Assembly (NCBI RefSeq): GCF_000340885.1
Contig: NC_020291.1
Coordinates: forward strand, 4,091,001 to 4,155,000
Length of the DNA stretch: 64,000 nt
DNA from: Clostridium saccharoperbutylacetonicum N1-4(HMT)
GTDB lineage: Bacteria; Bacillota; Clostridia; Clostridiales; Clostridiaceae
Direction: 5' to 3'
Shown: positions 56,284 through 64,000 of the stretch, in pieces
How the letters are laid out: each line of letters begins with the position of its first letter
How positions within the stretch are numbered: the first letter of the stretch is position 1
Program-made: the position numbers and the translations under genes
Notes under the pieces: model-generated
Database searches by the model: none
Seen by the model: the letters and a program-made list of their open reading frames with translations, nothing else
What the model was told of the DNA's origin: nothing

Positions 56284-57726
56284 TTAGTATGCCTTTCCCC
56301 AGTAAACCATTTTTTCAGCCTTCTTACCGCAGCACACACATTGAGTATCTATATTTTCTTGCTCAAAAGGAATACATCTAGAAGTTAAACCAGCTACTTC
56401 TTTAATCTTTTCTTCACATTCTAGATCACCACACCACATAGCTTTAGTGAAGCCTGATTTATTATCAGCAATTTCTTTTAGTTCCTCCATTGTTTTTGCA
56501 ACAAAAGTTCTTTCTTCTCTATTTTTTAATGCTTTTTCATATAAACTATTTTGAATTTCATCTAATAAAACTAATACTCTATCCTTTAAATTGTCTAAAC
56601 TTACTACTTCTTTTTCTCTAGTATCCCTTCTAACTAAAACTGCTACATTATTTTCAATATCCTTTGGTCCAATTTCAATTCTAACTGGAATTCCTTTCAT
56701 TTCATATTCATTAAACTTCCAACCTGGCATCTTATCAGAGCTATCTAGCTTTACTCTAACTTCACTTGAAATCATATCTTTTAATTCATTTGCCTTTTCA
56801 AGAACGCCTTCTTTATGTTGAGCAATTGGAATAATAACAGCTTGAACTGGTGCAACCTTTGGTGGTAAAACTAATCCACTATCATCTCCATGAACCATTA
56901 TAATAGCACCTATCAATCTAGTAGTAACCCCCCATGAAGTTTGATGTACATATTGCAATTCTGAATTTTTATTTGAATATTTTATATTAAAGGCTCTTGC
57001 AAACCCATCACCAAAATTATGTGATGTCCCACTTTGAAGTGCCTTTCCATCATGCATTAAACTTTCAACTGTATATGTTGCCTTTGCTCCTGCAAATTTT
57101 TCTTTTTCTGTCTTTTGTCCTTTTAAAACTGGAATTGCTAAATATTCTTCCAACATAGTTGCATATACATTTAGCATATCTATTGTCTCTTTTTCAGCTT
57201 CTTCTGCTGTTGAATGCGCAGTATGGCCTTCTTGCCATAAAAATTCTGAGGTTCTTAAAAATGGTCTAGTTGTTTTTTCCCATCTAACAACAGAGCACCA
57301 TTGATTATATTTTTTAGGTAAATCATTATGACTTTGAATTATTTTTGCATAATGTTCACAAAATAAAGTTTCAGAAGTTGGTCTTACTATTAATCTTTCA
57401 GCAAGGTCTTCTCCGCCAGCTCTAGTTACATAAGCAACTTCTGGTGAAAAACCTTCTACATGGTCCTTTTCTCTTTGTAATAAAGATTCTGGTATAAACA
57501 TTGGCATATATACATTTTCATGTCCTGTTTCTTTAATCTTAGCATCTAAATACTTTTGAATATTCTCCCATATTGCATATCCATAAGGTCTTATAATCAT
57601 ACAACCTTTAACCGTTGAATAATCAATTAGCTCTGCTTTCTTTACAATGTCTGTATACCATTGTGCAAAATCTTCGTCTATAGCTGTAATTGCTTCTACA
57701 AATTTTTTATTATTATTCTTACCCAT
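56284..57726 (-). CDS. proS: Prolyl-tRNA synthetase, short (archaeal/eukaryotic-type) form
   Basis: The ATG at 57726 (480 residues, [14 protein letters not shown]...) follows GAAAGGAAG; the longest frame extends into the T-box terminator and is wrong. Class II motifs are present: motif 1 region [20 protein letters not shown], motif 2 [25 protein letters not shown], motif 3 near the [17 protein letters not shown] junction. An anticodon domain follows, and a C-terminal zinc-type domain with CGDLECEEK and [10 protein letters not shown]. It lacks the editing insertion of the long bacterial form. Expression is under a T-box leader. Confidence 0.97.
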   Translation of the reverse strand: MGKNNNKKFVEAITAIDEDFAQWYTDIVKKAELIDYSTVKGCMIIRPYGYAIWENIQKYLDAKIKETGHENVYMPMFIPESLLQREKDHVEGFSPEVAYVTRAGGEDLAERLIVRPTSETLFCEHYAKIIQSHNDLPKKYNQWCSVVRWEKTTRPFLRTSEFLWQEGHTAHSTAEEAEKETIDMLNVYATMLEEYLAIPVLKGQKTEKEKFAGAKATYTVESLMHDGKALQSGTSHNFGDGFARAFNIKYSNKNSELQYVHQTSWGVTTRLIGAIIMVHGDDSGLVLPPKVAPVQAVIIPIAQHKEGVLEKANELKDMISSEVRVKLDSSDKMPGWKFNEYEMKGIPVRIEIGPKDIENNVAVLVRRDTREKEVVSLDNLKDRVLVLLDEIQNSLYEKALKNREERTFVAKTMEELKEIADNKSGFTKAMWCGDLECEEKIKEVAGLTSRCIPFEQENIDTQCVCCGKKAEKMVYWGKAY

Positions 57727-57770
57727 GATTTTCTTCCTTTCATCATTGAAAAATTTAAAGTTTGAAAACA

Positions 57771-58031
57771 AAAAACGCCAGAAAAAGCCCATAAAGGGAC
57801 CATTTCTGGCGTTACCACCCTAGTTATTATAAAATTACACGTAATAATTTTATAATCTCTCTTATCTATAACAGGAATACCTGCTGTAGCCTACTATCAT
57901 TTCGGTACAGAACTCCAAGGCTGGTTCAGCACACAATTTCTAGGAATTTTCATCACCCATTCCCTTTCTAAAAGAAATTAAATATACTTACTATTCCTCT
58001 TCACAGTAATAATATTTTTTTCTAAATATTA
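57771..58031 (-). promoter_or_regulatory. T-box riboswitch leader of proS
   Basis: On the minus strand the leader starts after the -10 box and has the GGAATAGTA motif of stem I (near 57990). Stem I with an AGGGAAT/ATTCCT distal arm follows, then the T-box sequence AGGGTGGTAACGCC (57821-57808). A terminator ends it: AACGCCAGAAA pairs with TTTCTGGCGTT and is followed by TTTTT (57813-57771). Uncharged tRNA, presumably tRNA-Pro, would favour the antiterminator. A CCA triplet lies in the likely specifier region (GAACCAGC), but the specifier loop was not resolved with certainty. Confidence 0.9.
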
Positions 58032-58054
58032 CTCCATAGTTTCTTTTCTGTCAA
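58026..58054 (-). promoter_or_regulatory. Sigma-A-type promoter of the proS T-box transcript
   Basis: TTGACA (58054-58049) and TAATAT (58031-58026) are 17 nt apart on the minus strand, directly ahead of the T-box leader. Confidence 0.8.
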
Positions 58055-58102
58055 GTATTGTATATAATTAAAACTACATTTATTGTATATAATTAAACTT
58101 AT

Positions 58103-58363
58103 TTATACGATTTCTTCAATAGCTAATAATCTTGGTTTGCTTCCTTCTGTGACTTTAATGTAAATTCTGGCCATTTGCATTTGTAAGTTCTCTACAATCG
58201 TTTTTACTCTGCAAATAAAATAATAGTCTTCCATATCATTGGTAATTACTGCAATAGGATTAAAATTCCATCCTTTTATTCCAGCTAATGCTTTTATTAA
58301 TATTTTCCTATCTTTCTTTGTAACTTTATTCCTTATTTCTAATTTGTCATTTTCTTTTACCAT
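58103..58363 (-). CDS. Small conserved hypothetical protein
   Basis: I do not recognise this 86-residue protein. It has no membrane segment or signal peptide. The first third is lysine-rich (KENDKLEIRNKVTKKDRKILIKAL), and the remainder alternates strands (NPIAVITNDMEDYYFICRVKTIV, ARIYIKVTEGSKPRLLAIEEIV), suggesting a small alpha/beta domain. AAAGGGAGTGTAG precedes the ATG. It lies 87 nt after the PHP-domain gene on the same strand and just upstream of the proS promoter. Confidence 0.75.
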   Translation of the reverse strand: MVKENDKLEIRNKVTKKDRKILIKALAGIKGWNFNPIAVITNDMEDYYFICRVKTIVENLQMQMARIYIKVTEGSKPRLLAIEEIV

Positions 58364-58450
58364 GATACTACACTCCCTTTCTAATATTTATATTAATAGA
58401 AGTTTGTGTCAGTTCTTTGTCAAAATTATTAATCTTTTATTAAAATATAG

Positions 58451-59326
58451 CTAAGTTCTTTTATCTTGCTTGTTACAATGCTTTACAATATTTTTATAAA
58501 TATTGTAAGGAATAAATAAATTATTATTTTTTCCTGAACCAATTTTTATATCAAGTCTGTTTACTCCATGATAATCTGTTCCCCCAGAGCAAACTAAATT
58601 ATATTTATCGACTATATAATCTATAAATTTATAATCATCACAAGTGAAGGATGGATAATATTTTTCAATGCCGTCTAAGCCTAAATCAATTAAGCCCTTA
58701 ATTTGCTTTTCAATTTCTTCATTATTTAAACCTTCAAATCCTATTGCTTTATTATAATGAGCTAAAAAAGACAAACCTCCAGCTTTCTTTATCATATCAA
58801 TAGATTCTTCAGCGTCAATGAGTTCACCTTTCCCGTAGGGAATCGGATCCAAATATTTATCCCAAATTTCTTGTGCTGAACTGCAAATTTTATTTTTCAT
58901 AAAATATCTATAGACATCATATCTATCCAAATATTCACTTAATGAATTTTTCCTTAACTCTTCAAAGGTTATATGAATCCCCTTATTAGCAATCCCATCT
59001 AATACATTTTTTAATCCACTTTCTCTAGCTTTTTTCATTTTGTAAAAAGAAGTTAAAAAATATTCATTAGTAATATCAATTCCAATTCCTAAGATATGTA
59101 CAATTCTGCCATCTTTATAAAGGGAACTTATTTCTATTCCAGGCAAAAAATCTATGTTATTAGCCTGTGCATATTTCTTAGTTTCCAATATACCTGCTAT
59201 ATTGTCATGATCAGTTAATGCTATTGCTTTTACCTTTTCTTTTCTTGCATCACATATTAATTCCTTAGGTGTACTAGCTCCATCAGAAATATAAGTATGC
59301 GTATGCAAGTCAACTTTATAATTCAT
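58451..59326 (-). CDS. PHP-domain phosphoesterase (RNase AM/YciV type)
   Basis: The 291-residue protein has the PHP metal motifs DLHTHTYISDGASTP (HxH, residues 6-8), ALTDHDNIAG, FLPGIEISS, ILGIGID, LSFLAHYNKAIG and CSGGTDYHG. A small inserted domain lies at about residues 105-160. This layout is that of the YciV/TrpH group, 3',5'-nucleoside bisphosphate phosphatases that also trim RNA 5' ends. It follows the MBL-fold gene by 11 nt, so the two form an operon and may both act on phosphodiesters. Confidence 0.9.
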   Translation of the reverse strand: MNYKVDLHTHTYISDGASTPKELICDARKEKVKAIALTDHDNIAGILETKKYAQANNIDFLPGIEISSLYKDGRIVHILGIGIDITNEYFLTSFYKMKKARESGLKNVLDGIANKGIHITFEELRKNSLSEYLDRYDVYRYFMKNKICSSAQEIWDKYLDPIPYGKGELIDAEESIDMIKKAGGLSFLAHYNKAIGFEGLNNEEIEKQIKGLIDLGLDGIEKYYPSFTCDDYKFIDYIVDKYNLVCSGGTDYHGVNRLDIKIGSGKNNNLFIPYNIYKNIVKHCNKQDKRT

Positions 59327-59337
59327 GAATTCTCCCT

Positions 59338-60039
59338 TTAGACTACTTCTGCTACATTAAAGCCTTCAGCTGTAGCTTTTTCTATGAAATTTTCACCATC
59401 TATATGAATACAATAAACTTGTTTTCTATATTTGTAAGGGATTTTGTCGCACAAAACCCTAAGCGATGTATGTACATTATCTTTATTATCATTTAGACAA
59501 GTATCATGATATATTAAATTTCCAGTTTCTAAAAATGGAATAATATCAATATTAGTTTCATAAGTGTCTCCACTATAAAAAATATCATTTCCATAATCAA
59601 AGTTTAATAAATATGAATATGTATTAATAGTTTTAGAATGCTTAGTTAATCTTGAATTAAAAGTTATACCTAATGAATCAATTCTTTGATTCTCAGTACC
59701 ATGCACTAAAAAACTTTGCCCCTCTACTGCTCCAGTAAGTTTTAAAAATTCGCCTATTTTTTGTTTTTCATGAAAATAAACATTTGCAGTAATATTTGAT
59801 TTCCAATAACAATACCCCACAAAACTTCCTAAAGATCCAACATGGTCTGAATGCATATGTGTGATTAATATATAAACATTTTTAATTCTATTAATTAAAT
59901 CTCTTTTTATAATTTTTTCAAATACAGCTTCACCACAATCAATTAATAACAAAGTATCATCATTTTTTATATAAGCGCAGGTATTTCCCTCATTAACATT
60001 GTAACCTGAACCTCTTCCTAAAAAATTAAGTTCATTCAT
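59338..60039 (-). CDS. MBL-fold metallohydrolase (RNase Z-like)
   Basis: The ATG at 60039 (233 residues, MNELNFLGRGSGYN...) has AAGGAGATTCA upstream; the longer frame has no site. The metallo-beta-lactamase motif THMHSDHVGSLG (HxHxDH) is near residue 60, with NFDYGNDIFYSGDTYETN and a distal IYHDTCL(N) carrying the third His, and YCIHIDGEN near the end. It lacks the exosite of true tRNase Z. Substrates of this group include cyclic nucleotides and RNA. It forms an operon with the PHP-domain gene 11 nt downstream. Confidence 0.88.
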   Translation of the reverse strand: MNELNFLGRGSGYNVNEGNTCAYIKNDDTLLLIDCGEAVFEKIIKRDLINRIKNVYILITHMHSDHVGSLGSFVGYCYWKSNITANVYFHEKQKIGEFLKLTGAVEGQSFLVHGTENQRIDSLGITFNSRLTKHSKTINTYSYLLNFDYGNDIFYSGDTYETNIDIIPFLETGNLIYHDTCLNDNKDNVHTSLRVLCDKIPYKYRKQVYCIHIDGENFIEKATAEGFNVAEVV

Positions 60040-60111
60040 ATTGAATCTCCTTACTGTAAGTATATTGGCTAACATTAACATTATTATAATATTATGTAGA
60101 TACGAAGACAA

Positions 60112-60483
60112 GTTATATCATATTATACTGCCTTTAATTTATAGAATTCATGTCAATATCATACTTAAGTTTTACTAATATTGTTACATGTTTGCAAACT
60201 TGGATTATGTGATTATATTTTCAAATAATACTGGGTAAACTAAAAAACATGTTATCAAAAACTAGGATAATATATAAAATACATAAAACAATATTTTGTT
60301 AAAGTGAGGTTAAAATACTAGTAGAAAGAAAATAGATCAAAAGTTAACCAAAAAGGTTTTCAATACTACTTTTTCTAATAATTTTATAGAGTATTATTAT
60401 AAAGGCTGGTTAATATAATAGTGCAAAGCAAATTTATAATAAATTGCAAAGCAAAAATAATTTTATTGAGGAGGTAGGTAGAT
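60112..60483. other. Gene-free region before the spore protein gene
   Basis: This region holds the divergent promoters of the MBL gene and of the SASP gene. A forespore sigma-G promoter is expected before the SASP gene, but no pair of boxes was assigned with confidence. No repeat family of the window occurs here. The SASP ribosome site GAGGAGG is at about 60470. Confidence 0.4.
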
Positions 60484-60690
60484 ATGGCTTCAAACAATAG
60501 TGGAAGAAACAGAACTTTAGTACCAGAAGCAAAGGCAGGGTTAAACAGATTAAAAACTGAGGTTGCTTCAGAAATAGGATTAAGCAACTATGAAAGCGCA
60601 GATAAAGGAAACCTTTCTTCAAGACAAAATGGAAGTGTTGGTGGAGAAATGGTAAAAAGAATGATTGAAAGCTACGAACAAGGTCTATAA
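60484..60690 (+). CDS. Small acid-soluble spore protein, alpha/beta type
   Basis: The 68-residue protein is a standard alpha/beta SASP. It contains RTLVPEAKAGLNRLKTEVASEIGL, with the germination-protease cleavage region around SE-IGL, and the DNA-binding segment SNYESADKGNLSSRQNGSVGGEMVKRMIE. SASPs coat spore DNA in an A-like form and protect it from UV and heat. GAGGAGG precedes the ATG, and a terminator follows. The gene confirms that the source is an endospore former. Confidence 0.97.
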   Translation: MASNNSGRNRTLVPEAKAGLNRLKTEVASEIGLSNYESADKGNLSSRQNGSVGGEMVKRMIESYEQGL

Positions 60691-60724
60691 TGAAGTTAGA
60701 CTAAAAATTGATATCTTCTAACGT

Positions 60725-60782
60725 AAAAAAATCATGCATATAGTAGGGAAATTTTTTCCTTAATATATGCATGGTTTTATTT
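60725..60782. terminator. Bidirectional terminator, SASP / nudC
   Basis: ATCATGCATATA (60731-60742) pairs with TATATGCATGGT (60764-60775) with one G-U pair, flanked by A-run and TTTTATTTTATTT. The convergent nudC gene ends at its edge. Confidence 0.85.
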
Positions 60783-61603
60783 TATTTTGTTTTTTCAACA
60801 AATTCATCTATTATTTTTCTGGCAAGTGTAAATTTTTGAGGTATAGTTGGGAAATTATCTTTCGTAAACCAATCAGCATGAACTATTTCTTCTCCATCAA
60901 CCTTTATCTCACCAGACTCATATTCTGCAAAAAATCCAAGCATTAATGAATTAGGAAATGACCAATGTGAACTCCTATTAAATTTAATATTCTTTACCTT
61001 TATTCCAACCTCTTCTAGAACTTCCCTTTTTACTGTATTAGTCAAATCTTCACCTGCTTCAACAAAGCCTGCAATTAAACTATACATATTATTTTTAAAT
61101 CCTTTATTATGAGCAAGAAGTATTTCCTCTCCTCTTGTAACTGCAACTATTATTGCAGGACAAATTACAGGATACATTACATGCTTACATTTTGGACAAA
61201 TTTTTGCAAGTTCATTATTTTTGTTCTCTGTCTTTGTTCCACATTTGCCACAAAATTTATGAGTCTTGTCCCAATTTAATATTTGATTTGCTCTACCTAT
61301 AGCTGTAAATAATTCTTCCTCTATTAAAGTTCCTATTTCATATAAAGGGACCAACTTATAGTTCTCTAATAAAATAAACTCTTCGTATGTTTCAGCAACA
61401 AAACAATCTTGATTATTAAATTCTCCAAAAAAGAATTTATCTCCATACTTAATTTTAAGTTTTTCAATTTCATTAAAAACAGGAATAACTATATTATCAT
61501 TATCTTGTTTTACAAGTAAATTTCCATTAAAAAACATAAAGAATAAGGCATTATCCTTAATTTCTTTATTCATATCTGATAGTACTATAAATTTATTGTT
61601 CAT
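60782..61603 (-). CDS. nudC: NAD+ diphosphatase NudC
   Basis: The 273-residue enzyme has an N-terminal domain, a zinc ribbon (FCGKCGTKTENKNNELAKICPKCKHVMYP, residues 118-146, four Cys), and the Nudix box GFVEAGEDLTNTVKREVLEEVGI (residues 177-199). The family-specific SQPWPFP-type motif appears as SHWSFPNSLMLGF (about 212-224). NudC cleaves NAD(H) to NMN and AMP and removes NAD caps from RNA 5' ends. It is a lone gene converging on the SASP gene. Confidence 0.94.
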   Translation of the reverse strand: MNNKFIVLSDMNKEIKDNALFFMFFNGNLLVKQDNDNIVIPVFNEIEKLKIKYGDKFFFGEFNNQDCFVAETYEEFILLENYKLVPLYEIGTLIEEELFTAIGRANQILNWDKTHKFCGKCGTKTENKNNELAKICPKCKHVMYPVICPAIIVAVTRGEEILLAHNKGFKNNMYSLIAGFVEAGEDLTNTVKREVLEEVGIKVKNIKFNRSSHWSFPNSLMLGFFAEYESGEIKVDGEEIVHADWFTKDNFPTIPQKFTLARKIIDEFVEKTK

Positions 61604-61786
61604 ATATCTAAAACTCCTTGATCTAATTTATATCTTAATTCTAAAATTGTATACTCGATAATCAATTGTAATTTTAGCATAATGTCCTTCTTAATTCTAT
61701 AAATTTAACCAAGATTTTAACTTGATAGACTAATATTAAGACTTAATTAATTATCTATGCTATAATTAGACTGTTGTTTTTAATTG

Positions 61787-62170
61787 TAGATATCCAATTT
61801 AAGAATCAAACTTATAAATGGAATATACATGCATCATTGAGAAATTATAATCGTAACACTACACTAGAAATCAGATACATTTTTCTGGAAGCAGGCTTTG
61901 AATCAGTTATGAGTTATGCACATATAAAAAGATTAGCTATGCACTTGCAAAAAGAGTGGCTATGCCACAATAAGGAACTTTACTGCAATACGGAACTTAA
62001 AGTAAGTATGAGTTACGTATAGAATCTCTTTAGATATTTCTTTAATTTAAGAAAAGCTATTAGCTTTTCTTCCTCAACTGATAACTGTTAATTGTTAACT
62101 GTAAACTGATTTAAGTCCTGTGGAAGATAAATGTATCTGATTTAGGTAATTGTTGCATAAGTCTAATTTT
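61787..62170. mobile_element. MITE-like inverted-repeat element, copy D, with its centre replaced by a mosaic repeat
   Basis: The left half (TAGATATCC at 61787 through TTTTCTGGAAGCAGG near 61896) and part of the right half (AGTCCTGTGGAAGATAAATG from about 62113 to TAAGTCTAATTTT near 62170) match copies A-C. The central hairpin is missing. In its place lie T-run hairpin modules in reverse orientation (GTGGCTATGCCAC, 61956-61968), a GAAAAGCTATTAGCTTTTC hairpin (near 62051) and an AACTGTTAATTGTTAACTG module. The right terminus GGATATCTA is gone, and there is no TA on the left. Confidence 0.8.
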
Positions 62171-62217
62171 AAATATTAAGCAAATATTATGAACTAAATT
62201 TTACAAAGGAGATTTCA

Positions 62218-62973
62218 ATGGAAATTAAAAATGTAATTGATATTGCCCTTACTGCCGGGGAAATATTATTAGCTAACGGTGCTGAAAATTATAGAATAGA
62301 AGAAACAGTATCCATAATATGTGAAGCGTACAACTTTAATGGAGAATGTATTGCAATATCTAACGGAATCTTTCTATTAATTGAAGATTCCAATGGTGAA
62401 AAAATTACTTCCATGAAAAAAGTTAAGGAGAAGCATGTAGACTTGTACAGAATTGAACTTATCAATTCTTTTTCAAGAAATATTCAAAAAAATCAGCTAT
62501 CTTATACTGAAGCTAAAAATAACTTAAATGAAATAGAAAAAGCTCCAAATTTCACTATGCGAATTAGAACTATGGCTGCCTGTATGACAGGCTTTATATA
62601 TACTCTATTCTTTAATGGAACTGTTCAAGATGGAATTGCAGCTGTTATAATTTGTTTAATTACATATATGCTGTTCGAAAAGGTATCTCAACTAGGATTT
62701 TTTCAATTTTTAGAATTCTTTTTAGCAGGGGTTTTAATTGGTGGCGCTAGCATTTTTGCCCATTTTCTAATCCCTGCAATAAGCTATCATAATGTAATTA
62801 CCGGCGCAATAATGATTTTACTTCCAGGTGTTGTACTAACAAATGGTATCAAAGATGTACTTTGTGGTGATTTTTCTGCTGGAATTGCTAAATTTTCTGA
62901 AGCAATGATAGTGATTATAGCTGTAGGAGTTGGAATAGGAACCTCATTATTTATTGGATTGAAAGGAATATAA
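62218..62973 (+). CDS. Threonine/serine exporter, ThrE N-terminal part
   Basis: The 251-residue protein has a soluble N-terminal section with the ThrE motif AGEILLANGAENYRIEETVSIICEAYNF (residues 14-41) and SNGIFLLIEDSNGEKITSMKKVKEKHVDLYRIELINSFSR. Five membrane helices follow. This is the DUF1212/ThrE_N half of a threonine/serine exporter that is split into two proteins in many Firmicutes. The second half starts 5 nt downstream. AAAGGAGATTTCA precedes the ATG. Confidence 0.92.
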   Translation: MEIKNVIDIALTAGEILLANGAENYRIEETVSIICEAYNFNGECIAISNGIFLLIEDSNGEKITSMKKVKEKHVDLYRIELINSFSRNIQKNQLSYTEAKNNLNEIEKAPNFTMRIRTMAACMTGFIYTLFFNGTVQDGIAAVIICLITYMLFEKVSQLGFFQFLEFFLAGVLIGGASIFAHFLIPAISYHNVITGAIMILLPGVVLTNGIKDVLCGDFSAGIAKFSEAMIVIIAVGVGIGTSLFIGLKGI

Positions 62974-62978
62974 TTGAT

Positions 62979-63428
62979 ATGCTAATTAAAATGACTTTAT
63001 TATCTTTTTTAGGAAGTGTATTTCCTGTTATATTATTTAACATTGATAGAAAGAAGATTATATGGTGTGGACTAGCTGGTGCTCTTGGCTGGATTGTATA
63101 CAGCTTGATTTTTTCCATAACAGGAAGCGAAGCTCTAGGATCATTTTTTGGTGCCTTTGCAGTTAATTTATATAGTGAATTTATGGCTAGAATAATAAAA
63201 ACGCCTGCTTCTATGTTTTACGTTCCTGGAATTTTCCCACTAGTACCTGGAATCACTGCTTATAGTACTATTATTTCCATTGTTCAATCAAATTTTACAG
63301 TCGCTTTAAATAAAGGTATTTTAACTTTGACAATTGGTGGAGCAATTGCTTTTGGAATAATGCTCTCCTCAACAATTGTAAGACTTATTTCAAATATATT
63401 AAAAAGACAAATTAACCAGCTATCATAA
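62979..63428 (+). CDS. Threonine/serine exporter, ThrE C-terminal part (DUF3815-type)
   Basis: The 149-residue protein has four or five helices, including FLGSVFPVILFNIDRKKIIWCGLAGALGWIVYSL, LGSFFGAFAVNLYSEFMARIIKTPASMFYVPGIFPLVPG and a last helix near residues 115-140. PxxxFYVPGIFPLVPG is the family signature. With the preceding gene, 5 nt upstream, it forms a complete split ThrE exporter, which expels excess threonine or serine. Confidence 0.92.
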   Translation: MLIKMTLLSFLGSVFPVILFNIDRKKIIWCGLAGALGWIVYSLIFSITGSEALGSFFGAFAVNLYSEFMARIIKTPASMFYVPGIFPLVPGITAYSTIISIVQSNFTVALNKGILTLTIGGAIAFGIMLSSTIVRLISNILKRQINQLS

Positions 63429-63530
63429 CCCATTACGCAACTAAGCAATATTTTACAATTTCTTTTTTATTATAGATGCTATCATATAAATATTCATTAT
63501 ATTATGTAAATTTGAAAGGGGACTTTTAAA

Positions 63531-63839
63531 ATGAAAGTTAATGCAGCATTTATATTTGTAGCACCAGAAGTCGATTATAAATCACATAGAACTGTAGTTG
63601 ACACCCCAGTTGTAAACTTAACTGTTGTAGGGGTAAAAAATTATAGTGAAGCAGTTGAAATTGCAAAAGAATTAGTTTCTAATGGTGTTAAAGCAATAGA
63701 ACTTTGCGCTGGTTTTGGAAATGAAGGGATTGCACTTGTTAGTAAAGCAGTTAAAGGAAAAGCCTCTGTTGGTGCAGTTAAATTTGACCATCATCCAGGT
63801 TTTGATTTCAAAAGTGGTGACGAATTATTTAACATTTAA
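63531..63839 (+). CDS. DUF6506-family protein
   Basis: The 102-residue protein (MKVNAAFIFVAPEVDYKSHR ... FDHHPGFDFKSGDELFNI) matches small soluble proteins named DUF6506: AAFIFVAPE-D...HRTVVDTPVVNLTVVGVKNYSEAVEIAKELVSNGVKAIELCAGFGNEGIALVSKAVKGK. The conserved ELCAGFG and C-terminal DHHPGFD suggest a ligand site, but the function is unknown. GAAAGGGGACTTT precedes the ATG, and a terminator follows. Confidence 0.8.
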   Translation: MKVNAAFIFVAPEVDYKSHRTVVDTPVVNLTVVGVKNYSEAVEIAKELVSNGVKAIELCAGFGNEGIALVSKAVKGKASVGAVKFDHHPGFDFKSGDELFNI

Positions 63840-63871
63840 TAATTTATATCATTGACAAGAGATAAAATCAC

Positions 63872-63912
63872 AAAAATCCCCCTATAGTAAATACTATAAG
63901 GGATTTTTGTTT
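63872..63912 (+). terminator. Terminator after the DUF6506 gene
   Basis: AAAAATCCC-CTATAGTA pairs with TACTATAAGGGATTTTT and is followed by GTTTT. Inverted-repeat copy F begins 30 nt beyond. Confidence 0.88.
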
Positions 63913-63941
63913 TCCATAAAATAAATAACTAAAACTATTTA

Positions 63942-64000
63942 TAGATATCCAATTTAATAATCAAACTTATAATTGGAATATACATACACTCTTGAGAAAT
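63942..64000. mobile_element. MITE-like inverted-repeat element, copy F (cut by window end)
   Basis: TAGATATCC at 63942 with TA before it (63940-63941) opens another copy in the orientation of copy B (AATTTAATAATCAAACTTATAA, GGAATATACATACACTCTTGAGAAAT). The rest lies outside the window. Confidence 0.8.

Noticed and set aside
60400..60470. Assigned sigma-G promoter before the SASP gene
   Set aside because: Several AT-rich boxes fit loosely; none was clear enough to call.
61774..62022. Reading frame of 82 codons
   Set aside because: It runs through MITE copy D and the inserted hairpin modules; similar frames occur wherever these repeats lie.

Overview
The window is low-GC DNA from an endospore-forming anaerobic Firmicute, most likely a solventogenic Clostridium of the C. 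beijerinckii type. The species is inferred from gene content; no rRNA is present to confirm it. Supporting content: an alpha/beta small acid-soluble spore protein, a YIEGIA sporulation pair, the [FeFe]-hydrogenase maturase HydF, AT-rich codon use, strong AGGAGG ribosome sites, a T-box leader on proS and many hairpin-plus-T-run terminators. No rRNA, tRNA, phage, CRISPR array or intact transposase gene was seen.

Layout. 1-7.2 kb: a TolC-like / membrane-fusion / RND efflux operon running into a partial amidohydrolase gene, with a divergent TetR regulator. 7.4-22.8 kb: a patchwork of single genes, namely GNAT acetyltransferases, two nitroreductases with local regulators, a RodA/FtsW protein, a DUF4865-LysR pair, a second deformylase with an XRE regulator, a soluble CZB chemoreceptor, a MarR-controlled hydrolase group, endonuclease V and IPP isomerase. 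22.9-28.6 kb: a KDG permease, and a beta-glucoside PTS plus GH1 phospho-beta-glucosidase with a divergent LysR. 29-34.9 kb: hydF beside an aspartase, an orphan sugar-binding protein and a lipoprotein. 35.2-41.7 kb: an L-rhamnose pathway (AraC regulator, rhaB, rhaA, rhaD, fucO). 41.9-48.5 kb: a peptidoglycan-binding protein, an EamA exporter, a DUF1646 transporter and an amt-glnK operon. 48.8-64 kb: a degenerate class II aldolase, a CoA-transferase, the YIEGIA pair, a U32 peptidase, BrnQ, ProS, PHP and MBL enzymes, a SASP, NudC and a two-part ThrE exporter.

The least ordinary content lies between the genes. (1) A family of about 311-bp inverted-repeat elements has termini TAGATATCC/GGATATCTA and flanking TA dinucleotides. 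Three copies are full length, and others are deleted, invaded or cut by the window edge; one copy writes the last seven codons of the rhamnose AraC regulator. (2) A 41-bp tandem hairpin repeat (GTGGC-ATA-GCCAC plus T-run) has a covarying variant (GCAGC-ATA-GCTGC) and combines with other hairpin modules into mosaic repeats. Two mosaics flank a class II aldolase that has lost metal ligands, and another has replaced the centre of one inverted-repeat element. (3) The amt-glnK leader has two small hairpins with A1/G4 hexaloops, each overlapping a terminator, which is the expected architecture for ANTAR-protein antitermination. The divergent DUF1646 gene has its own candidate attenuator.

Smaller relics include a frameshifted duplicate of the DUF4865 3' end, a small membrane gene broken by an in-frame TGA, and an orphan 26-codon C-terminus. 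Start codons were re-chosen from ribosome-binding sites where the longest reading frame was not convincing; such cases are noted per gene. All family names come from reading the protein sequences, not from a database search.
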